Assembly (NCBI GenBank): GCA_023807065.1
Contig: JAJJLU010003683.1
Coordinates: 1-38,382, forward strand
Reading direction: 5' to 3'
Length of the DNA stretch: 38,382 nt
DNA from: Isotricha intestinalis
Lineage: Eukaryota > Ciliophora > Litostomatea > Vestibuliferida > Isotrichidae
The notes beneath the pieces were generated by a model. That model was given only the letters and a program-made list of their open reading frames with translations, made no database searches and was not told the DNA's origin. Position 1 is the first letter of the stretch; each line of letters opens with the position of its first letter. Made by a program: the position numbers and the translations under genes. This document shows positions 28,496-37,978 of this stretch, piece by piece.

Positions 28496-29107
28496 ATGGA
28501 GAATAATTTGGAATCAAATTTTTTAAAAAATAAAAAAACGAGAGAATGTGTTTTTTCTCCTTTAGGATGTAAAATAAATTTTTTTGATGATACTGAATCA
28601 TATAATCATAATATTAATTATCATAATGAACATATGAAATTATTAATTGATAAAATAAACGAAATAATTGAAGAAAATAAAGAAATTAAAAAGCAAAATC
28701 ATAGAATAGAAAAAATAATATCTAATCTTCAAGCATTTCGTTCTTATCCAATTCCAATAAAAAAAAAATTTAAAAAATATATTCAAGATGAAAATGGTGA
28801 AATTCATAAAACTAATTACTTAAAACAATTAAAAGAAAAAGAAGAAGAAAAAATAAAAAGGAAAAAAGAAAGAAAAAAAGAAAAGGAAAAAGAAAAAAAT
28901 AGAATAATTAATCTTGAAAGACATTTAGAAAAAAATCAAGTACAAAAGGATCAAAATCCAATTAAAAAAAAACAAGAAATAATAAGAATTGATGATGATG
29001 AAATTTTAGAAATTAGTTCAGATAAAGAATCTAATAATAATAATATTCCAAAATTAATAAATATGATCAGTAAAGATGATGAAGATAGTGAATCTTATAT
29101 TTTTTAA
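28496..29107 (+). CDS. TRAF-type zinc-finger-like coiled-coil protein with possible SUMO-interacting motif
   Basis: Intact 203-codon gene, TAA stop. Near the N-terminus the spacing C18-x6-C25-x12-H38-x4-H43-x2-H46 (within RECVFSPLGC and YNHNINYHNEH) resembles a degenerate TRAF-type zinc finger (CxxxxxGCxxxF...H...H). A helical segment (47-80) and a Lys/Glu-rich coiled coil (about 107-150) follow. Near the C-terminus ILEISSD (residues 170-176), preceded by DDD and followed by acidic residues, matches the hydrophobic-plus-acidic pattern of SUMO-interacting motifs. No RING is seen, so the protein could be an adaptor or scaffold rather than a ligase. Function is not established. The zinc finger is an inference from spacing; the coiled coil is firm. 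Confidence 0.65.
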   Translation: MENNLESNFLKNKKTRECVFSPLGCKINFFDDTESYNHNINYHNEHMKLLIDKINEIIEENKEIKKQNHRIEKIISNLQAFRSYPIPIKKKFKKYIQDENGEIHKTNYLKQLKEKEEEKIKRKKERKKEKEKEKNRIINLERHLEKNQVQKDQNPIKKKQEIIRIDDDEILEISSDKESNNNNIPKLINMISKDDEDSESYIF

Positions 29108-29148
29108 TTATATAAAATTATAAATTTAAAAAATAGATTTTGAATTTA

Positions 29149-29178
29149 AATTTTTAATAAAAATTTTTATTAAAAATT
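29149..29178. repeat. 30-bp perfect A/T palindrome in spacer
   Basis: AATTTTTAATAAAAA followed by its reverse complement, a perfect 30-bp palindrome downstream of the zinc-finger-like gene (42 bp after its stop). It could form a hairpin in RNA or a cruciform. In nearly pure A/T DNA a match this long is expected about once by chance in a window this size. Confidence 0.5.
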
Positions 29179-29278
29179 AACTAGAAATGTAAAATAATCT
29201 ACAAAAAATAAATAAAAAAAAAAATATATTTAATTTTAAAAAACGACATAAATTAATAAAAATTAAATAAAAAAAAAT

Positions 29279-29773
29279 ATGAAAAAATCCATTTTTCTAT
29301 TCTTATCCTTTTTAATAGTATTATCCTTATCAAAAAAATTTTCAAAACATGTAGGTCACATAAGTTTATCAAACATTCGTGAAAATAGAAAAAACAATGA
29401 AAGGAATTCAACAGATTTGATGGATATGGTAAATAGATTAGGAAATGAAATAGAAGAAAATGTACAAGACGCAGTAAAAGAAATATATAGTGATTTAGAA
29501 AAATCTGTAAGAGAAGCAAGAAATTCAATTGAAGATACTCATAAAGTTATTACACAAGAAATGGAAGATGAATTTTCTGAAAAATCTGCTGTTTCTGTTG
29601 ATTTAATTGCTAATTTAACTGAAACTTTAGAAGATTTATCTGTTGCTGATGCTGATAGAGAAGATTATATTGAAGCAGTTGAAGAAAAAGAAAAAGAAGA
29701 AAAGAAAAAAGCAAAAGAACAAAAGAAAAAAGAAAAAGAAGAAAAGAAAAAATCAAAAAAAAATAGTAAGTAA
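29279..29773 (+). CDS. Small secreted or ER-lumenal helical protein with Lys/Glu tail
   Basis: Intact 164-codon gene, TAA stop. The first 18 residues are a clear signal peptide (KKSIFLFLSFLIVLSLS). The mature part (about 20-130) is amphipathic helix, acidic, with no Cys and no TM. The last 28 residues are a run of Lys/Glu (EEKEKEEKKKAKEQKKK pattern). No family is recognised. Possible roles include a secreted or lumenal structural protein or a helix-bundle binding partner. No KDEL-type retention signal ends the protein (it ends KKNSK). The A/G-rich tail codes almost entirely AAA/GAA, the sort of stretch where slippage changes length. Confidence 0.75.
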   Translation: MKKSIFLFLSFLIVLSLSKKFSKHVGHISLSNIRENRKNNERNSTDLMDMVNRLGNEIEENVQDAVKEIYSDLEKSVREARNSIEDTHKVITQEMEDEFSEKSAVSVDLIANLTETLEDLSVADADREDYIEAVEEKEKEEKKKAKEQKKKEKEEKKKSKKNSK

Positions 29774-30244
29774 TAAATAATGTTTTGCATTTTTTTTTGG
29801 ATTTAAGTTTTAAAGAAATTTTTATTTATATATTTGTTTTTTTTTCATTTTACTTTATTATATTTAATGATATACATTTATATACTTTAATCTTGTATAA
29901 TAAGCCAATAACTAATAATTTTATCTACCTTTCCATAAAAAAAATAAGTTTATATTATATCAGAAAGAGATAATTGTCTATGTCAAAATAAAAAAAAAAT
30001 AAGAAAAGAAAAAAAAAAGATAAAGTGATTTTCCAGTGTTTTTTATATTTGATTATTATCAAATAATTATTATTTATTTTACTAAATAATTTTTTGATTT
30101 TCATCCAAATTATTTATTTTTTATTGTGTTTTTTTTATTATATTATAAATATTATTCCGATAAATCATTTTTTATTTTTTTGATATTTATATATAAAGGA
30201 AAATATTAAAAATAAATTAAATGAATTTAAAATAATTGAATTAA
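29774..30244. other. Spacer upstream of the TmcB-like gene
   Basis: 471 bp, A/T-rich, containing the 3' UTR of the secreted-protein gene and the promoter of the TmcB-like gene. A 62-codon frame at 29785-29973 is phenylalanine/isoleucine-rich from T-runs and is not supported as a gene. Confidence 0.55.
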
Positions 30245-33200
30245 ATGGATAGAAAAATTAATAAAGAACCTTTATTAAAATCTATTTACCAATTTAGAAT
30301 TTTATTTCCAAGAAGTAATATTTTTTATATTGTATTTTTTTTCTTTAAATTTTATGGTTTAATTTTATGTACACATAATATTAAAGGCCTAGAAAATAAA
30401 TCAAAAGGAATAACCTCTGTTTCTTCAATTTTATCAATTCTTTTAATTTTTAATACTGATTTTAGTCTATTAAATCAATGTTACGCTTTTATATGTATAA
30501 TTATCTTTATAATGTTACTTCTTTTAATCTTAGGAATTTTAATTTATTATTATTTAATTTCAAAAATATATAAAAGTGTTCAATCAAAAATTCAATTAAA
30601 AATAAAAAAATTAGTGAAATTTTATAAAAAAGGTTTTATTAACTATTTAAAAATAACTCTTTTTTATTTTATTTTAATGATTTTAATAATTGGACAACAT
30701 ATTCTTTTTTATTTATCTCCAGGAATTATTCTAGTGTTCTTTAAATCAGATATTGAATCTAATTCTCCCAATTTTTCTTTAGACATCAATTCAAAATATT
30801 TCTATAATTATTTTCAAAAAAGTCCAATTCCAATATCAATTTTAGCAATGATTAATTTACTAAGTAGTATTATAATTTATGTATTTTTTTTTATTTTTAT
30901 TAAATTAAATGATTCTCGAGGAATTTATTCAAAATATGGAAAATGTTTATACCATAATAATTCAATTATTATTATATTATTTATGACATTTTTATTTATT
31001 CCTTGTATAAGTATTTCTAATATATTTGATGGGAATTATAAGAAAAATTTCAGATTTATTTTAAATATATGTGCTGTAGTAATTTGTTCTTTTTTTATTC
31101 TATTAAATAATAAAAAATTAAATTCAAATAAAGAAATTGTTACAAATTTTAATTTATTTATTATAATATTATGTTGGATTAGCGGAATAATAGAAATTAT
31201 ATTGTTTAATATTAAAAAAGTAAATATAAATCAAGTTTTTTCAACAATAAGATTTATTCTTGAATTACTCAACTCAATTTCGTTTTTTTTATTCATTAAT
31301 TCAAAAAATTTAAAATATTTTGAAAAATATTTCACTAAAAATTTATTTCAGCAAAATAGAAAAGATTTATCAATTGGAGAAATATATATTTATATGTTTT
31401 ATTTAGAAAAATTTTATGAAAATGAAAAGAATAGTTTTTCAAGCATATATATTTTATTAAATAAACATAAAGAAAATTGTTCAAACCCAAAATGCATTTG
31501 TAATATCTTTAAATTTGAAGATAATAAAAATCTCACTTTATATCAGTATATAAATGAAAATCAACCAATTTTTTTTGAATTTAATTTTTTACAAAATTCA
31601 ATTTCAAAAGAACAATTATGTATTATTGGTGAACAAGAAATAGCAAATAGAATATATCAATTATATAAGAAAAAAAATTTTCAAGAAATAAATACTTATT
31701 GTTTATATCATGTTTATTATATTTATTATTTTAAAAAAAATTTAAATTTAGCGCTTTATTTTGCTGGAAAATATTTTGATAGTCAAATTAAATTTAGATT
31801 TTCAACTTATTATTTTTTATATGAGATTAAAAAGCAAATAATTAAAGAAATTTATTTAAAAGACAATAACAATAAATTAAATGATGATGAATTAAAAATA
31901 AAAGAAATAAAAAATATATATAATTTTATAATTGTTTTCTTAATAATTAAGCAAATTTTATTTGATTCATGTATTAATTTAGAAAAAATATTTAAATTTA
32001 AAAAAGAAACAAATAAGAATACCAAACTAAAAAATTTAACTCATAATTCTTTTTTAAATTTTTTAAAGCTATGTAAAAAAATCAATAACTTTAACATTAA
32101 ATTACAGTGTCTTTTATCCTCTTATTTTCTTAAAAATAATAAGGAACCAATAGACAATAAAGAAATTTCTTATTTATTATCTAATTATTATTTATTATTA
32201 TTTAGGAAAATCCCACCTGAAGTTTCAAATTATTTTTTAAATGCATATAAATATTCATTAATTGAAAATGAAATAGAATTTGATTTTGATAAATTTTATT
32301 ATAAATATCCTTTAATTGTTGCTTTATCTGAATCAGATAATTTTAACATTACATATATAAACTCAATTTTATGTGAATTTTTATCATATACTAAAAAAGA
32401 ACTTATAGGAAAAGATTTTCATATATTACTTCCTTCTCAAATTGCAGAACAACATAAATTTATTGTTAAACAGTTTTTATTTCTTTCTAATCCAGATGTA
32501 AAGAGGAATAATTCTTTTATTTTAAATAAAGAAAAATATATTATTAATTGCATATATCATTCTAAATTACTTCCAAATTTTAAAAGTGAATTTTATATTA
32601 TTACAAATATTGATGTTATTGATGATGAGAATGAAAATAAAATATTATATACTTTAATGTTAAATCATAATTTTAATTTTATCTCTGTTTCAAAAAACTT
32701 TGAAGAGCAATTTTTTTTTAAAATAAAAATGATTGAAACATTAAAACTCAATTTTTGTGATTTTTTTGGAATTAATTCTTTAGAAATAAAAAAAAGAATA
32801 TCTCATAAAAAGAAAAAATTTAAAAAAACAAATTCAAAAAATTCATATCGTAATTTAAAGGAACAAGATAATGCTCTTTCAATTTTTTCAAATATTCCTC
32901 AAGAAAAAATGTTTTTATATTATAAGCCATTAAATCCTTTAAATTATTTTAAAAAAATTCCTATAGAACATAATGATATAATTAAAAAAAGTCAAATATA
33001 CAATGCAATTATTTTTTTAAATAAAACACTTGATGAAATAGGATTAGATATTGATTGGTATAATAGAGTAAAATGTTTTGCAGAAAGGTTAAAAATTCCT
33101 AATGTAAATATTAATTTAAATTATTTAGCAAATTTAAATAATTTACATGAAATTAATTTTTATGTTTCATATACTTTTAAAGAAATTGGAAGTTATCCTT

Positions 33201-35707
33201 TTTTTATTGTAAAATTAACTGAAATTACAGATACAAATCAATTAAAGAAAGATACAGCATTAATTAAAAAAAAATTATCTTTTATAACAACAGTTATTAA
33301 AGAAAGAAAAAGTGTTTTAAAATTACAAATAAAAAAAAGAAATTTAGGTAGTATATTAGATACAATGAATTCTCAATTTAATTTGAATATGAATAATTCA
33401 AATTCAAAAACTCCTTTAACAAAAACTAGAAGTATTTTGCAAGAAAATTCAAAAAATCATTTGACTTCTTTTGATTTATCTTCTTCTTTAACTGCAAACA
33501 ATAATGAAATTCAAGAAAAAACTCATAAGAATACTAATAAAGATTTATCAAATGGTTCAAAAAAAATAAAGAATAACAAAAAAAATTTAAAATATAATAA
33601 TAATGAAGAAATTGAATTGATTACTGGAGAAAAGATGGAAATAATGTTAGAACAATTGGAAAATTCTTATCGTTTTTTATATATACTATTTTATTTTTTA
33701 ATTTTTCCTTTACTTAGTTTAGAAATAATTGTAATTTATTTAAGAAACAATTTAAGTATTAAAGGGACAAAATTTATTATAAATAATGTTTATTTTAGTC
33801 TTCTTAAAATTGATATTTATACTAATTCTCTAAATTCTTTATATTTTTGTGATCAAATAACTAATGATAAAAACATAAAAGATTTAATTTCAAAACATTT
33901 ATATAATAATGTGAATTCTATTTTAATTCATTATTCAAATTTTATGGAAAGTTTAGAAGAAATCAATAAATATTCAGAGATGAATAATTTTTTTGTAAAG
34001 TTGTATGAAGAATTAGATTTTATAATCGTTGAAGAGGATTGGGAATTAAGAACAAGGAAAAGTAATCTTATTGAGGAAATTAATATTTTCCAATATTCAA
34101 TTAATACTCTTTTATCTTCTGTTAATAATTATGATGATTATGAATGTAGATTAAAAGAAATTTTTTTTAATGAAAATTTTTTAAATCATACTTTAAGAGA
34201 AGCTTTTTATAAAAGAGAAGGAGTACCTTCAAAAGAGGAAGAAATATTTTTTTATTGTTTATATAATATTATACAAAAATATAAACCAAAATTAGAAGAT
34301 TTAATAAATGAAATGATAAAAATAGAAATTAATTTTATAAATTCATTTACTTATACTTTTGTTATAATTATAAATATTATTATCATTTTTTTATTAATTT
34401 CAATTATGATTGTATTTATTAAAATGTATCTAATTTATAAAAAAGAAGTGAAAATTATTTTATCTCATTTATATATAATAGATCCTTATGATGTTTTTTT
34501 TGAACAACAAATATTATTATTTAAAGAAATAATTTTTGAATTTTCAGAATACCAAATTGAATTGTTTGAGAACCTAAAAAAAGGAAAAATAGAAGAACCT
34601 CCTCCAAAAAGAAAAATTTCAACTAAAAATATGATTGTAAATTCAAATGATATAAATTCATTTCATGTAGAATCTCCAATTACAAATTTAAGTAGAAAAC
34701 CATTGAAAATGAATAAATTTCAACAAATAGATTTGATTCAAAATAACCCAATAATTCCTAAAAATATTTTAAGTCCAAAATCATTAATGATAGGAACAAT
34801 ATTTATTATCCTTTTTATTTTTTTAATTATTTTATTATTAATAATCAATATTATATCATCAATTATTTTCAAAGAAAACTTAATTCTTTCTATAATTTTA
34901 TGTTTAAATTTTATGGAAAGATTACCAAGAACAATTGAATTAATGTTATATACTCATTTAAGTATAATTGTAGGAAATTCTTCTATAATAAGTGGATTAG
35001 ATTTAAATTCTTATAAAGGAAATAATCAAAAATATTTAAATTATTATCATTATGATTTAGATTATGAAAGAGCTAGTCAAATTGAGTCTCTTTCAGATTC
35101 TTATTATTCAAATTTATTTTTGGAAAATATTGTTATAAAAGAAAATATTGATAAATTTATGGCAAAACCTTTAAAAACTCTTTCCAATATTAAAGATTGG
35201 CAAATTAAATTTAATATAAAAGAATATTTTTGTTTATATGCATCTCTTGGAGATGTTATTTTTGAGCAAGGAAATTATGATAATATTTTAAATTTTTTTA
35301 AAGAAGTAAATAATAATGTTAATATATGTTATTTAGCAAATGAGAAAATAAATGAATATGGAATAGAAACAGAATATGATTACTTTTATCAAGAAATAAC
35401 TAATTTATATAAAGATTTTTATCAAATGGAAAATAATGAAAATTTAAAAATTGAAATATTAAATAATCAAGATAAAAATAGAATGATAAAAAATATTGAA
35501 ATTCCTTTTAGATATGTTTCAAATACATTTGGTCATTGGTTTATTAAAGATTTAAAAAGCTTAATGAATTCTAATTCAAAGTTGCATAAAGCATATTTTA
35601 CAATTATTATTATATTAAGTTTAGTCATGATTATTGTTATTTATTTAATTCAAAATGTAAATTATGAGATGAAGGTGTTACTTTTGTTTTTTTTAAAATT
35701 ATTTTAA
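30245..35707 (+). CDS. Giant multi-TM PAS protein, TmcB (tiny macrocysts B)-like
   Basis: Intact 1820-codon ORF, ATG at 30245, TAA stop. Residues 1-380 contain about ten hydrophobic segments. A soluble helical, TPR-like stretch follows (about 390-660: NTYCLYHVYYIYYFKKNLN, LALYFAGKYFDS), matching the helical module of TmcB-type proteins known from Dictyostelium and abundant in ciliates. A PAS domain begins near 689 (YPLIVALSESDNFNITYIN, then ELIGKDFHILLPSQIAEQH), with a second PAS-like segment ending near 860. A disordered region (about 1010-1130) precedes four more TM segments (near 1142, 1368, 1514 and 1785) separated by helical loops. No cyclase or kinase catalytic domain is seen, and the protein ends shortly after the last TM. 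PAS domains sense redox, oxygen or ligands; which cofactor cannot be read. I infer a membrane sensor; family call is by layout and motif. Confidence 0.75.
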   Translation: MDRKINKEPLLKSIYQFRILFPRSNIFYIVFFFFKFYGLILCTHNIKGLENKSKGITSVSSILSILLIFNTDFSLLNQCYAFICIIIFIMLLLLILGILIYYYLISKIYKSVQSKIQLKIKKLVKFYKKGFINYLKITLFYFILMILIIGQHILFYLSPGIILVFFKSDIESNSPNFSLDINSKYFYNYFQKSPIPISILAMINLLSSIIIYVFFFIFIKLNDSRGIYSKYGKCLYHNNSIIIILFMTFLFIPCISISNIFDGNYKKNFRFILNICAVVICSFFILLNNKKLNSNKEIVTNFNLFIIILCWISGIIEIILFNIKKVNINQVFSTIRFILELLNSISFFLFINSKNLKYFEKYFTKNLFQQNRKDLSIGEIYIYMFYLEKFYENEKNSFSSIYILLNKHKENCSNPKCICNIFKFEDNKNLTLYQYINENQPIFFEFNFLQNSISKEQLCIIGEQEIANRIYQLYKKKNFQEINTYCLYHVYYIYYFKKNLNLALYFAGKYFDSQIKFRFSTYYFLYEIKKQIIKEIYLKDNNNKLNDDELKIKEIKNIYNFIIVFLIIKQILFDSCINLEKIFKFKKETNKNTKLKNLTHNSFLNFLKLCKKINNFNIKLQCLLSSYFLKNNKEPIDNKEISYLLSNYYLLLFRKIPPEVSNYFLNAYKYSLIENEIEFDFDKFYYKYPLIVALSESDNFNITYINSILCEFLSYTKKELIGKDFHILLPSQIAEQHKFIVKQFLFLSNPDVKRNNSFILNKEKYIINCIYHSKLLPNFKSEFYIITNIDVIDDENENKILYTLMLNHNFNFISVSKNFEEQFFFKIKMIETLKLNFCDFFGINSLEIKKRISHKKKKFKKTNSKNSYRNLKEQDNALSIFSNIPQEKMFLYYKPLNPLNYFKKIPIEHNDIIKKSQIYNAIIFLNKTLDEIGLDIDWYNRVKCFAERLKIPNVNINLNYLANLNNLHEINFYVSYTFKEIGSYPFFIVKLTEITDTNQLKKDTALIKKKLSFITTVIKERKSVLKLQIKKRNLGSILDTMNSQFNLNMNNSNSKTPLTKTRSILQENSKNHLTSFDLSSSLTANNNEIQEKTHKNTNKDLSNGSKKIKNNKKNLKYNNNEEIELITGEKMEIMLEQLENSYRFLYILFYFLIFPLLSLEIIVIYLRNNLSIKGTKFIINNVYFSLLKIDIYTNSLNSLYFCDQITNDKNIKDLISKHLYNNVNSILIHYSNFMESLEEINKYSEMNNFFVKLYEELDFIIVEEDWELRTRKSNLIEEINIFQYSINTLLSSVNNYDDYECRLKEIFFNENFLNHTLREAFYKREGVPSKEEEIFFYCLYNIIQKYKPKLEDLINEMIKIEINFINSFTYTFVIIINIIIIFLLISIMIVFIKMYLIYKKEVKIILSHLYIIDPYDVFFEQQILLFKEIIFEFSEYQIELFENLKKGKIEEPPPKRKISTKNMIVNSNDINSFHVESPITNLSRKPLKMNKFQQIDLIQNNPIIPKNILSPKSLMIGTIFIILFIFLIILLLIINIISSIIFKENLILSIILCLNFMERLPRTIELMLYTHLSIIVGNSSIISGLDLNSYKGNNQKYLNYYHYDLDYERASQIESLSDSYYSNLFLENIVIKENIDKFMAKPLKTLSNIKDWQIKFNIKEYFCLYASLGDVIFEQGNYDNILNFFKEVNNNVNICYLANEKINEYGIETEYDYFYQEITNLYKDFYQMENNENLKIEILNNQDKNRMIKNIEIPFRYVSNTFGHWFIKDLKSLMNSNSKLHKAYFTIIIILSLVMIIVIYLIQNVNYEMKVLLLFFLKLF

Positions 35708-36177
35708 AAATATTTATTATAGACTTTTCTTTTTTATTATTTAATGTTTTTTATATAATAAATTTTTATTAAATTATATAAATTCCAGTTTAAAATATAA
35801 TTCATTAAAATATATTCTTTATTTTTTAACATTAATTAAATATTAAATTTTAAATAAATTCAAAAGTCATCAAAAATAGTTAATGCTCTATTAATTGAAA
35901 TTAAGGTTTGATTAAAGAAAGTTGATTATTTAGAAAAAAAGTCTTCAAAAAAAGTTATGGAAAATCAATATAATTAATAATTTTTTATATTGTATCCATT
36001 TTTCAAAGACAAAAATTTATATTTAAATAGATAATGTTTTCAAGACAATATAAAAAAACTGGAAGTAAGAAAGTATTAAAAGGCCACATAAAAAAATTAT
36101 TTGATATAAAAAACAAATGTCTGAAAATAAAGGAGAAATCATAAATAACATTGGAAAACACCAAAACAAAAAAATAA
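35708..36177. other. Spacer, possibly faded coding sequence
   Basis: Follows the TmcB-like stop. At about 35860-36130 some base variety appears (for example around 35905-35950), but stops occur every few codons in all frames. No gene is supported. Confidence 0.45.
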
Positions 36178-36180
36178 GTA

Positions 36181-36699
36181 ATTTATATAAAAATAAATGA
36201 ATTTATTTTATTTTTAGCCTTGATTAAGCCTCTTTTTGGTTTGGAAAATAATTCAAATGATCAATGTGATATTCTAATTAAGTATATTTTATTGATATTC
36301 AAAGAAAAAACTCAAAATAATAAAGAAGAAAAAATATTAGAAAATTTAAATCTTTTTTGCTTGTCTCTTTTAAATAAATTTATTAAAATCGTTAATATAT
36401 CAAATGAAGACTTGATTTATACAAATTATTCTAAAAATTGGGAAATAAAGAATGGGGGTATTTTTTTATTTGAAAAAAATTTACAAAAAAAAACACAAAA
36501 TAATGTACATTTGTTTAATTTAAATGATTTACTACCCTCTTCTATATTAGATTTTGATAATATTAATATTACACATTGTCTAGATGAAGATCCTGAAAAA
36601 ATAATAGTTGAAATTTTAAAGAAAATATATGAGATGAAAAACAAAAAAAGAAAAAAAAAAAAATTTCTATTAAATTCTTCAAAAGATAATAATAAATAA
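36181..36699 (+). pseudogene. Gene fragment without start codon, or a 3' exon
   Basis: One frame is open from about 36181 to the TAA at 36697-36699, with no ATG before it. The first certain protein-like part begins near 36220 (LIKPLFGLENNSNDQCD). A T-rich run ending in TTTTTAG lies just before it (about 36202-36217), which looks like a 3' splice site, so this could be the last exon of an intron-containing gene. The reading before that run has no matching 5' exon, so a truncated remnant is equally likely. The encoded 160 residues are helical with a basic end (KKRKKKKF) and contain LDEDPEKIIVEILKKI. I do not recognise the family. Confidence 0.5.
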
Positions 36700-37712
36700 A
36701 AAAATATAAAAAAAAGAAGATTGAAAAACTAATCAACATAAAATATAAAGATAAGAATATAGAGAATTAATTTATAAATTTTTATTTTATATTTAAAAAC
36801 ATTAAATAAACATTATCCATTAAATATTATAATTATTAATTAATTATTTTTAATTAAAGAGAAAAAGAAAATTCATTCAAATCAGTTTTATTAAAATTAT
36901 AAAAAAAGTGATTCACACAATTTATATTCAATCAAAATATGCTCCATGAAAATTATGTTCTTTGAATAGACATTAAAATCTTTAAATTTTAATTATTAAA
37001 TAATTTTAAAGTATATATTATTCTATAGATTATTTACTTGATAATTATTATAAAATATAATTTTGTTATAACCTTAAAAACAATTTTTCTGTAAATGAAT
37101 TAGTTTGAATAAACATAACAACACTAGACTGTTCAAATAATAATGAAAATTGTTTCATAAAAAACCTTTCCAAAAACTTATTTATGTCATTTATTTAAAA
37201 TATAGAATAAAACTTTTAATGTCATTAAAAATAAGAAAAATGGAAATTAAAAGAATTTTAAATATTTTAAATTAGATGTTTGAAAATAATTGTATATAAA
37301 AAATGATTGATTATTGATTGAAAAATTAAGAACAAAAATTTGAATGCACGCACTTCATAATCAGTCGTATTTGTCGCAAAATATTAAAGAAATATTTATT
37401 ACCACTATTATTTATTTTATTTATTTTTTAAAAGCATAAAAATTAGATTATAAGAAAAGATAAAATAATAAATTGATATTGTTAATTATGAGAACAGAAA
37501 TTAGTTATATTATATTTTAAAAACCATTAATTAATTTAATTTGATTTTTTCAAAATTAAATTAATTAAAAAAATAAATACTTTCATATACCAATAAAAAA
37601 TCATTAAAATCAAAAATAAAAAGCATAATATTTCTTCTAAATAAAAAATAATTATTAAATAACAAAAAATAAAATAATTTCAAAATTATTAATTCATTTA
37701 ATCACTCTTAAT
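36700..37712. other. Long A/T spacer
   Basis: 1 kb with no coding frame of note. A short GC-richer patch at about 37344-37376 (ATGCACGCACTTCATAATCA and following) is the only composition change; I could not relate it to a tRNA or other RNA. An inverted repeat lies at 37527-37568 (separate entry). Confidence 0.5.
37527..37568. repeat. Inverted repeat, 16-bp arms
   Basis: TTAATTAATTTAATTT at 37527-37542 is repeated as its reverse complement at 37553-37568 with a 10-nt centre. It could form a stem-loop. It lies between two gene fragments and may be chance in A/T-rich DNA. Confidence 0.45.
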
Positions 37713-37978
37713 TTAAGAGTTTAAATTTGTTTTTATATCCATTACTATTTCAATAAAAGAATAAGATTGAATTAAAATATCATTAAACCTAACTAATTTA
37801 CAATTTGCTTCTATTTCTCCAGAATTTAAATCTTGCATAACAAAGATAGGTTGACACACAATAATTTCACATACTCCTCCTTCTTTTAAAGTTCTATAAA
37901 TATTGAAAAATCCTTTTGATTTTAAAAATTCCACAGGAGAATTTTTAATAACCACTTTATTAATTGGTTCTTTTTCAA
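37713..37978 (-). pseudogene. Fragment resembling the methyltransferase-like N-terminal domain of CIAPIN1/Dre2
   Basis: An 80-codon open frame (ATG 37955, TAA 37713) extends a few codons upstream to a stop near 37993. It reads VEFLKSKGFFNIYRTLKEGG, followed by an EIIVCQPI strand, then SGEIEANCKLVRFNDILIQSY. This follows the order of a Rossmann-type helix, a LkPGG-type turn and strand, and the xxKLxxxGFxxIxxx helix-strand pair seen in the N-terminal domain of anamorsin (CIAPIN1/Dre2), a cytosolic Fe-S assembly protein. It is much too short for a whole domain, and the C-terminal Cys-rich Fe-S motifs are missing, so it is a broken gene or a lone exon. Other Rossmann methyltransferase fragments remain possible. 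Confidence 0.4.

Noticed and set aside
29785..29973. 62-codon ORF after the secreted-protein gene
   Set aside because: Composed of Phe/Ile/Leu/Tyr from T-rich DNA, with no coding character; probably 3' UTR.
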